From Azonexaceae bacterium (GTDB taxonomy: Bacteria > Pseudomonadota > Gammaproteobacteria > Burkholderiales > Rhodocyclaceae): 64,000 nucleotides of DNA. The stretch lies in NCBI GenBank assembly GCA_009469675.1, contig SSSZ01000043.1, forward strand, positions 1 to 64,000, written 5' to 3'. Positions 57,469 to 64,000 of this stretch are shown here, in pieces. The notes under the pieces were generated by a model. It did no database searches, had not been told where the DNA came from, and saw only the letters and a program-made list of their open reading frames with translations. Within the stretch, counting starts at the first letter, position 1. The number at the start of each line of letters is the position of its first letter. The translations under genes were made by a program, and so were the position numbers.

Positions 57469-58527
57469 ATGCACGCGGTGGGCAATCCGGTGCCGGCTCC
57501 GGCCGGCGGAAAGCCGGGGCGAAGCGGCGACGGGAGCCGCAGTGGGGCGGCATCCCACCGGGGGGCGCCCGGCCCGCTGCAAACGGCGGCCGTCAAGGGC
57601 AAGCTCGGCGACCTGCTGTTTTTCAACCTGACCCGCGCTTTTGCCGTGCTCACCCTGCTGCTCCTGGTCGGCATCGTCGTTTCGCTGATCTGGAGCGCCT
57701 GGCCTTCGATCACCACCTTCGGCCTGGGCTTCCTCACCAGCGCCGAATGGAATCCTCCGGCCGAACGCTTCGGGGCGCTGGTGCCCATGTACGGCACCGT
57801 GGTCACTTCGCTGATCGCACTCCTCATCGCCCTGCCCATCAGTTTCGGCATCGCCCTCTTTCTCACCGAACTGTCGCCGACCTGGCTGCGCCGTCCCCTG
57901 GGTATCGCCATCGAACTCCTGGCAGGCATCCCGAGCATCGTGTACGGCATCTGGGGGCTGCTCGTCTTCGCGCCCATCTTCGGCGAACACGTCCAGCCCG
58001 TCATCGCCCAGACCCTCGGACAACTCCCGGCGATCGGCGCCTTCTTCCGCGGTCCGGCCATCGGCATCGGCATCCTCGCCGCCGGCATCATCCTGGCGAT
58101 CATGATTATTCCCTTCATCACTTCGGTGATGCGCGACGTCTTCGAGCTGACGCCGCCCATGTTGAAGGAATCCTGCTACGGCCTCGGCGGCACCACCTGG
58201 GAGGTGGTCTGGAACGTCGTCCTGCCCTATACCCGGGTCGGCGTCATCGGCGGGGTCATGCTCGGCCTGGGCCGCGCCCTGGGCGAGACCATGGCGGTGA
58301 CCTTCGTCATCGGCAACGCCAGCCTGCTGGCCAACTTTTCCCTCTTCATGCCGGGCAACAGCATCACCTCGGCGCTCGCCAACGAGTTCGCCGAAGCGAC
58401 GCCGGGCCTCTACACCGGCGCTCTGGTCGAACTCGGGCTGATCCTTTTCGTCATCACCTTCATCGTCCTCGCCCTCTCCAAGGTGCTGCTCCACACCCTG
58501 GATCGGGAAAAGGCCGGCAAGACCTGA
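57469..58527 (+). CDS. pstC: Phosphate ABC transporter permease PstC
   Basis: The 352-residue protein has a variable N-terminal extension of about 45 polar residues (Gly/Ser/Arg-rich) and then six membrane helices. Permease motifs include [16 protein letters not shown], and [17 protein letters not shown] is the EAA-type loop contacting PstB. It begins 5 bp after pstS and pairs with PstA. Confidence 0.96.
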   Translation: MHAVGNPVPAPAGGKPGRSGDGSRSGAASHRGAPGPLQTAAVKGKLGDLLFFNLTRAFAVLTLLLLVGIVVSLIWSAWPSITTFGLGFLTSAEWNPPAERFGALVPMYGTVVTSLIALLIALPISFGIALFLTELSPTWLRRPLGIAIELLAGIPSIVYGIWGLLVFAPIFGEHVQPVIAQTLGQLPAIGAFFRGPAIGIGILAAGIILAIMIIPFITSVMRDVFELTPPMLKESCYGLGGTTWEVVWNVVLPYTRVGVIGGVMLGLGRALGETMAVTFVIGNASLLANFSLFMPGNSITSALANEFAEATPGLYTGALVELGLILFVITFIVLALSKVLLHTLDREKAGKT

Positions 58528-58673
58528 GAGCTTGTGAATAAATCTACTGCGCGATCCGATTGCTTCGTTGGGCGGTGCTCGCTCCCCGCCTATCTACGGG
58601 ATATGTCTCGTCGCGGCGCTCCGTCCGCCTCGCACTCGGGCCGCTCGCTACGCTTTCGTCACAAGCTCTGAGG
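58523..58673. repeat. 151-bp palindromic element between pstC and pstA
   Basis: A 15-bp inverted repeat with one mismatch (CCTGAGAGCTTGTGA at 58,523 and TCACAAGCTCTGAGG at 58,659) bounds a G+C-rich, partly self-complementary spacer with no gene. It overlaps the pstC stop. Size and structure are those of a MITE- or REP/BIME-like element inserted within the operon; no target duplication can be proven. Confidence 0.6.
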
Positions 58674-58681
58674 ATCGCCCC

Positions 58682-59521
58682 ATGAACCTGCGCGCCCGCC
58701 GCAAGGCCGTCAATTTCATCGCCCTCTCGCTCTCCCTGGGGGCCATGGCCTTCGGACTCTTCTGGCTGGTCTGGATTCTCTGGATGGTCGTCGATCTCGG
58801 CATCGGCGCCCTGTCGCTGCGCCTGTTCACCGAAATGACGCCGCCCCCGGGCGGCAGCGGCGGCCTCAAGAACGCCATCGCCGGCAGTATCCTCATGGTC
58901 GGCCTGGCCATGGCCATGGCGACGCCGGTGGCCATTTTGGCCGGCATCTACCTTGCCGAATACGGCCAGCGCACGCTGCTTGGCCGGGTGACCCGTTTCA
59001 TCAACGACATTCTCCTGTCGGCGCCGTCCATCGTCATCGGCCTTTTCGTCTACGCCATCTACGTTGCCCAGGTCGGCAAGTTTTCTGGCCTTTCGGGGGC
59101 CATTGCCCTGGCCCTGCTGGTCATTCCGGTGGTGGTGCGCACCACCGAGGACATGCTCACCCTGGTTCCCAACACCGTGCGCGAGGCCGCCTACGCCCTG
59201 GGGGCGCCGAAATGGAAGGTCATCCTCCTGATTACCCTGCGGGCGGCCAGGACCGGCGTGGTCACCGGCATCCTCCTGGCGCTCGCCCGCATTTCGGGAG
59301 AGACCGCGCCCCTGCTCTTCACGGCGCTGTCCAACCAGTTCTGGAGCCTGGATTTGTCCGAACCCATGGCCAACCTGCCGGTCACCATCTTCAAGTTCGC
59401 CATGAGTCCCTTCCAGGACTGGCAGCAACTGGCCTGGGCCGGCGTCTTCATCCTCACCCTCGGGGTGCTCGTCCTCAACATCATCGCCCGCGTCCTGTTC
59501 CGGCAGGCGACCCCCCGTTAA
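58682..59521 (+). CDS. pstA: Phosphate ABC transporter permease PstA
   Basis: The 279-residue protein has six helices with the PstA motifs [17 protein letters not shown] and [19 protein letters not shown] (EAA loop). It is separated from pstC by a 154-bp palindromic insertion instead of the usual few bases. An AGGA-like site just before the ATG supports the start. Confidence 0.96.
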   Translation: MNLRARRKAVNFIALSLSLGAMAFGLFWLVWILWMVVDLGIGALSLRLFTEMTPPPGGSGGLKNAIAGSILMVGLAMAMATPVAILAGIYLAEYGQRTLLGRVTRFINDILLSAPSIVIGLFVYAIYVAQVGKFSGLSGAIALALLVIPVVVRTTEDMLTLVPNTVREAAYALGAPKWKVILLITLRAARTGVVTGILLALARISGETAPLLFTALSNQFWSLDLSEPMANLPVTIFKFAMSPFQDWQQLAWAGVFILTLGVLVLNIIARVLFRQATPR

Positions 59522-59548
59522 GATGGCCCCGTTCCTTCGAGATTACCC

Positions 59549-60334
59549 ATGATGCCCGTCGAACACAGCGTCCAGAACCTGGTGCCGGAAATCAGCATCC
59601 GCCACCTCAATTTCTACTACGGCAACGCCATTGCCTTGAAGAACATCAACCTCGACATCTTCAAGGGCAAGGTGACGGCCTTCATCGGTCCCTCCGGCTG
59701 CGGCAAATCGACCTTGCTGCGCGCCATCAACCGCATGTACGACCTCTACCCCGGCCAGCGGGCCGAGGGCGAACTGCTCATCGACGGCCAGAACATCCTG
59801 GCCGGCGGCGTCGACACCATTGCGCTGCGCGCCAAGGTCGGCATGGTTTTCCAGAAACCGACGCCCTTCCCCATGTCGATCTACGACAACATCGCCTTCG
59901 GCGTGAAGATGCACGAAAAGCTCAGCCGCACCCAGATGGACGACCGGGTGGAGTGGGCGCTCACTAAAGCGGCTCTCTGGGGGGAGGTCAAGGACAAGCT
60001 CAAGAGTCCCGGCACCGGCCTTTCCGGCGGCCAGCAGCAGCGCCTATGCATCGCCCGCGGCGTGGCGGTGAAGCCCCACGTTCTGCTCCTCGACGAGCCG
60101 ACCTCGGCCCTCGACCCCATCTCGACCATGCGCATCGAGGAGCTGATCCACGAACTGAAAACCGAATTCACCATCGCCATCGTCACCCACAACATGCAGC
60201 AGGCGGCCCGGGTTTCCGATTTCACCGCCTATATGTATCTCGGTGAACTGGTCGAATTCGGCCGCACCGACGACGTCTTCATCAAGCCGCGGGACAAGCG
60301 GACCGAAGACTACATTACCGGCCGCATGGGCTGA
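59549..60334 (+). CDS. pstB: Phosphate ABC transporter ATP-binding protein
   Basis: The 261-residue ATPase has Walker [12 protein letters not shown]-loop VFQKPTPFP, signature [14 protein letters not shown], Walker [13 protein letters not shown] and the switch His in [12 protein letters not shown]. The [15 protein letters not shown] segment is specific to PstB. The start may be either codon of an ATGATG pair. phoU follows after 19 bp. Confidence 0.97.
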   Translation: MMPVEHSVQNLVPEISIRHLNFYYGNAIALKNINLDIFKGKVTAFIGPSGCGKSTLLRAINRMYDLYPGQRAEGELLIDGQNILAGGVDTIALRAKVGMVFQKPTPFPMSIYDNIAFGVKMHEKLSRTQMDDRVEWALTKAALWGEVKDKLKSPGTGLSGGQQQRLCIARGVAVKPHVLLLDEPTSALDPISTMRIEELIHELKTEFTIAIVTHNMQQAARVSDFTAYMYLGELVEFGRTDDVFIKPRDKRTEDYITGRMG

Positions 60335-60353
60335 ACCGGGGAAGAGAACCGCC

Positions 60354-61045
60354 ATGAACGAATACACCCAGCACGTCACCAAGGCCTTCGACCAGGAGCT
60401 TTCCAACCTGCGCACCCACGTCCTCGAAATGGGGGGGCTGGTCGAGGCCCAGATCCGGGCGGCGACCACCGCCTACGCCACCGGCGACATTGCCGTCGTC
60501 GCCGAGATCGTCGACGCCGACACCCGGGTCAACGATTTCGAAATCGTCATCGACGACGAATGCGCCCAAGTGGTCGCCAAGCGCCAGCCCACGGCCTTCG
60601 ATTTGCGCCTGGTGATGGGCGTTTCCAAGATCGTCACCGACTTGGAGCGGGTCGGCGACGAAGCCAAGAAAATCGCCAAGGGCGCCCGCCGCATCCACCA
60701 GCGCGGCCAGATGCCCCTGCCCCGGGCGGCCGACGTGCGCCACGTCTCGTCGGTTACCGTCGCCATGCTCCGCCAGGCCCTGGACGCCTTCGCCCGCCTC
60801 GACGCCGAGGCAAGCCACGAGGTCATCCGCGCCGACGAGGAGGTGGATATCGCCTTTAAGGCCATCCTGCGGCAGCTCATCACCTTCATGATGGAAGACC
60901 CACGCACCATCTCGACGGCCATGGACATCATCTGGATCGCCCGCGCCATCGAGCGCATCGGCGACCACGCCAAGAACATCGCCGAGCACGTCATCAAGAT
61001 CGTCGAAGGGCGCGACATCCGCCACCCGCCCAAGGAGAAGAAGGC

Positions 61046-61049
<4 letters not shown>
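60354..61049 (+). CDS. phoU: Phosphate signalling protein PhoU
   Basis: The 231-residue all-helical protein contains the two PhoU three-helix repeats with the metal-binding ExxxD signatures (DLERVGDEAKKIAK and AIERIGDHAKNIAEHV). It couples PstSCAB activity to PhoR and helps keep the regulon off in high phosphate. Its end overlaps the phoB GTG by four bases. Confidence 0.97.
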
Positions 61050-61732
<683 letters not shown>

Positions 61733-61747
61733 ACCGGGGGGGTTCCG

Positions 61748-63043
61748 ATGTCGCTGCCGGTTGTAAACGCCCTGGTCTACACCCTCGTCGCCCTGGCGCT
61801 GGCCCTTGTCGCGGCGCTGCTCGTCTCGGCCGAGGTCGGCTGGGTGGTATTCACCCTGGGACTCCTGCTGCAGCTGGGCTACCACCTGCGCCAGTGGACC
61901 CTGCTCGAAGCCTGGTCGCGCCAGCCTGCGCCGGAAAACGAGCTGGGCGGCAGCGGCGTCTGGTACGAACCCTTTTCCCGCCTCTATCGCCACGAACGCG
62001 AGCTGCGCCAGCAGATCGCCCACTGGCAAAGCGAACTGGCCCGCTTCGGCGCGGCCGGCCAGGCACTGACCTTCGGCATCGTCGCCACCAGTCAGGGGGA
62101 GCGCATCGAATGGCTCAACCGGGCCGCAGAACAACTCCTCGGCCTCGACCAGCGCGCCGACCTCGGTCAACCCATCACCCATCTGATCCGCCAACCGGCC
62201 TTCGTCGCTTACCTGGAAGCCGGCGATTTCGCCCAGCCCCTCAAGTTGCGCAGCGAACGGGCGGGCGAAAGGGTGGTCGCCGTTCGCGTCGTCGACTACG
62301 GCGAAGGGCGCCGCCTCATTCAGATTACCGACGTCACCCAGGCCGAACGCCTCGACCAGACCCGTCGCGACTTCGTCGCCAACGTCTCCCACGAATTGCG
62401 CACCCCCCTCACCGTCTTGAGCGGCTTCGTCGAAACCCTGCAGGAACTCGAACTGGACGCCGCCGAACGCCGCCGCTACCAGGATCTGATGGCCGAGCAG
62501 TCGCTGCGCATGCAGCGCATCGTCCAGGATCTGCTCTCGCTCTCCACCCTCGAATCGGCGCCGCCGCCGCCGGAAACCGAACGCATCGACGTCGCCGCAC
62601 TGCTCGACAAGCTCAAGCGCGACGCCGAAGCGCTGTCCGGCGGCCGCCACGCCATTAGCCTGGAAATTGCCTCGGGGGGAGATATCCTCGGGGCCGAGGG
62701 CGAAATCGCCAGCGCCCTGGGTAACCTGGTTTCCAACGCCGTGCGCTATACCCCGGAGGGCGGCACCATCCGCCTGCACTGGCAGTCCGGCCCGGCCGGC
62801 GCCGAATTCGCCGTCGTCGACAGCGGTATCGGCATCGAAGCCGCCGACATCCCCCGCCTCACCGAACGGTTCTACCGCGTCGACCGGGGCCGCTCCCGGG
62901 AAACCGGCGGCACCGGCCTGGGGCTGGCCATCGTCAAACACGCCCTCGGCCGCCACCAGGCGACCCTGGAAATCACCAGCCAGCCGGGCGAAGGCAGCCG
63001 CTTCGCGGTGCGCTTCCCGGCAGCGCGGGTGGTCGGGCTGTAA
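61748..63043 (+). CDS. phoR: Phosphate regulon sensor kinase PhoR
   Basis: The 431-residue protein has an N-terminal membrane hairpin (residues about 8-45), a PAS domain (FGIVATSQGERIEWLNRAAEQLLG), the H-box FVANVSHELRTPLTVLSGFVETL and the ATPase N, G1 and G2 boxes (NLVSNAVRYTPEGG, VVDSGIGIEAADIPRL, GGTGLGLAIVKHAL). There is no large periplasmic domain, as in E. coli PhoR, so signalling goes through PstSCAB-PhoU. Confidence 0.96.
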   Translation: MSLPVVNALVYTLVALALALVAALLVSAEVGWVVFTLGLLLQLGYHLRQWTLLEAWSRQPAPENELGGSGVWYEPFSRLYRHERELRQQIAHWQSELARFGAAGQALTFGIVATSQGERIEWLNRAAEQLLGLDQRADLGQPITHLIRQPAFVAYLEAGDFAQPLKLRSERAGERVVAVRVVDYGEGRRLIQITDVTQAERLDQTRRDFVANVSHELRTPLTVLSGFVETLQELELDAAERRRYQDLMAEQSLRMQRIVQDLLSLSTLESAPPPPETERIDVAALLDKLKRDAEALSGGRHAISLEIASGGDILGAEGEIASALGNLVSNAVRYTPEGGTIRLHWQSGPAGAEFAVVDSGIGIEAADIPRLTERFYRVDRGRSRETGGTGLGLAIVKHALGRHQATLEITSQPGEGSRFAVRFPAARVVGL

Positions 63044-63157
63044 GGATCCTCTCGCCCATTCCCCTTTTTTAGGCGGAACTTGCGGCGATTACCGTAGCGG
63101 GTCGAAAGCATCTGATTCCGTCCCGTTGACAAATCGTGGTCTGTCCCCGATTGATGA

Positions 63158-63465
63158 TTGATGTTCGGCGTGACCTGCTCGATGAGCCGCAAGGGGAACT
63201 GCTGGGATAACGCGCCGACGGAGAGTTGGTTCACCAGTTTCAAGAACGAGCGGGTGTTTGGCGAGCGCTTTGCAACACGTGATGGCATGAAGGCCATGGC
63301 GTTCGAGTACATCGAGGTTTTTTACAACCGCCAGCGACTCCATTCAACCTTGGGTTACCGTTCGCCATCTCAGTTTCTCAGTGACTGGCTGCGCGAGCAG
63401 GAACCCGAAAAACAGGTAGTAGCATGACCGCCACCTGTTGGAAGACGAAAAACAGAGGGAACCTC
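63158..63465 (+). pseudogene. C-terminal remnant of an IS3-family transposase
   Basis: The reading frame to 63,427 contains CSMSRKGNCWDNAPTESWF, FKNERVFGERFATRDG and YIEVFYNRQRLHSTLGYRSP, the C-terminal end of IS3/IS150-type OrfB with the last catalytic Glu (APTES). The first two catalytic Asp residues and OrfA are missing, so it is not functional. About 100 bp of unassigned sequence separates it from phoR, and what looks like the element's right end runs to about 63,465. Confidence 0.85.
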
Positions 63466-63480
63466 AGACCACGGATACGT

Positions 63481-64000
63481 TCATTGACCGCCGTCATGGG
63501 AAGTGGAGGAATCCGGCGGTGTCGGCGCTGAAGCTTTCGCGTCGGATGGCGCGGCCTGCTTGGCGCTGACGCGGATGGCGGCGTTGAAGTCGGCGCGGGC
63601 CCGGTCCGGGTCGCCCTGGCGCTGCCACAGGGCGCCGCGGCTGAAATAGGCGAGGGCGTAGCGGGGGTTGAGGCGGATGGCGCTATCGAAATCGGCCATG
63701 GCCCGCTCCAGATCGCCCTTTTTGCCCCAGGCCAGACCCCGGTGGTAGTGGGCTGGAGCGTGGCCCGGTGCAAGCCGGATGGCGATGCTGAAATCGCCGA
63801 TGGCGGCGTCGAAGTCGCTTTTCTTTTCGAAGGCGATGCCCCGATTGAAGTAGGGGTCGGCGTGCCGCGGGTCGATTGCGAGCGCCGCCGCAAATTCGCC
63901 GATGGCGCCGTCGAGGTCGCCCCGCAGGCCCAGCACGATGCCGCGATTGGTATGGGCGGCGGCGAAGCGGGGATCAAGGCGGAGCGTCGTATCGTAGTCG
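63481..64000 (-). CDS. TPR-repeat protein, N-terminus outside window
   Basis: The minus-strand frame is open to the right edge and consists of tandem 34-residue tetratricopeptide repeats (for example AIGDFSIAIRLAPGHAPAHY, AMADFDSAIRLNPRYALAYF and ARADFNAAIRVSAK). A 25-residue Ser/Pro/Ala-rich tail follows. At least four repeats are seen. TPR arrays mediate protein contacts; no enzymatic part is visible in this portion. Confidence 0.88.
   Translation of the reverse strand, partial: DYDTTLRLDPRFAAAHTNRGIVLGLRGDLDGAIGEFAAALAIDPRHADPYFNRGIAFEKKSDFDAAIGDFSIAIRLAPGHAPAHYHRGLAWGKKGDLERAMADFDSAIRLNPRYALAYFSRGALWQRQGDPDRARADFNAAIRVSAKQAAPSDAKASAPTPPDSSTSHDGGQ

Overview
The window is about 64 kb of G+C-rich chromosome from a betaproteobacterium, most likely of the Rhodocyclales or a related facultatively autotrophic group. 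The assignment rests on gene order (dusB-fis-purH-purD; amgK-murU facing lptD-surA-pdxA-rsmA; argA next to yggX; pst-pho) and on a form II RubisCO operon. It is inferred from the sequence only and is not a species call.

Layout. 1-7,772: purine synthesis (purD, purH) with fis and dusB, then menA-ubiH-pepP. 7,800-7,920: an operator-like palindrome and a possible short RNA. 7,935-10,663: amgK-murU (muropeptide recycling) with an Abi_2/HEPN-type gene coupled behind murU. 10,749-16,369: lptD-surA-pdxA-rsmA. 16,572-22,761: a DUF2892 membrane protein, a Crp/Fnr regulator, xth, a periplasmic CxxxC protein, prlC, a DUF2189 membrane protein and purC. 22,850-24,940: a small accessory island with vapC and IS91-type transposase debris and three attC-like sites that delimit two integron-type gene cassettes. 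25,043-36,771: a DUF3422 protein, then the Calvin-cycle/glycolysis operon cbbM-prk-tkt-gap-pgk-pyk-fba with divergent cbbR. 36,786-43,497: YIP1 protein, response regulator, fbp, a PAS-GGDEF-EAL protein, an inositol-monophosphatase-family protein and a thioredoxin-like protein. 43,541-47,118: rsmE, a two-domain PPK2 kinase and argA. 47,200-55,200: a P4-like integrative satellite inserted between argA and yggX. 55,211-63,043: yggX, rpiA and the phosphate operon pstSCAB-phoU-phoB-phoR. The right edge holds an IS3 remnant and a partial TPR protein.

How it works together. cbbM, prk, tkt, gap, pgk, fba, fbp and rpiA make up most of the Calvin-Benson cycle; cbbR next to cbbM is the expected switch. 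The pst/pho cluster, a consensus-like Pho box before pstS and the PPK2-type kinase form a phosphate and polyphosphate theme. The most unusual content is in two accessory blocks. In the cassette island, one cassette encodes a signal-peptide-bearing, stand-alone Hsp70 (DnaK) substrate-binding beta-domain with no ATPase domain, followed by a cassette for an unknown membrane protein. In the satellite, a DUF927/TOPRIM replication protein lies between two 133-bp inverted, iteron-bearing repeats that resemble the ori/crr pair of phage P4.
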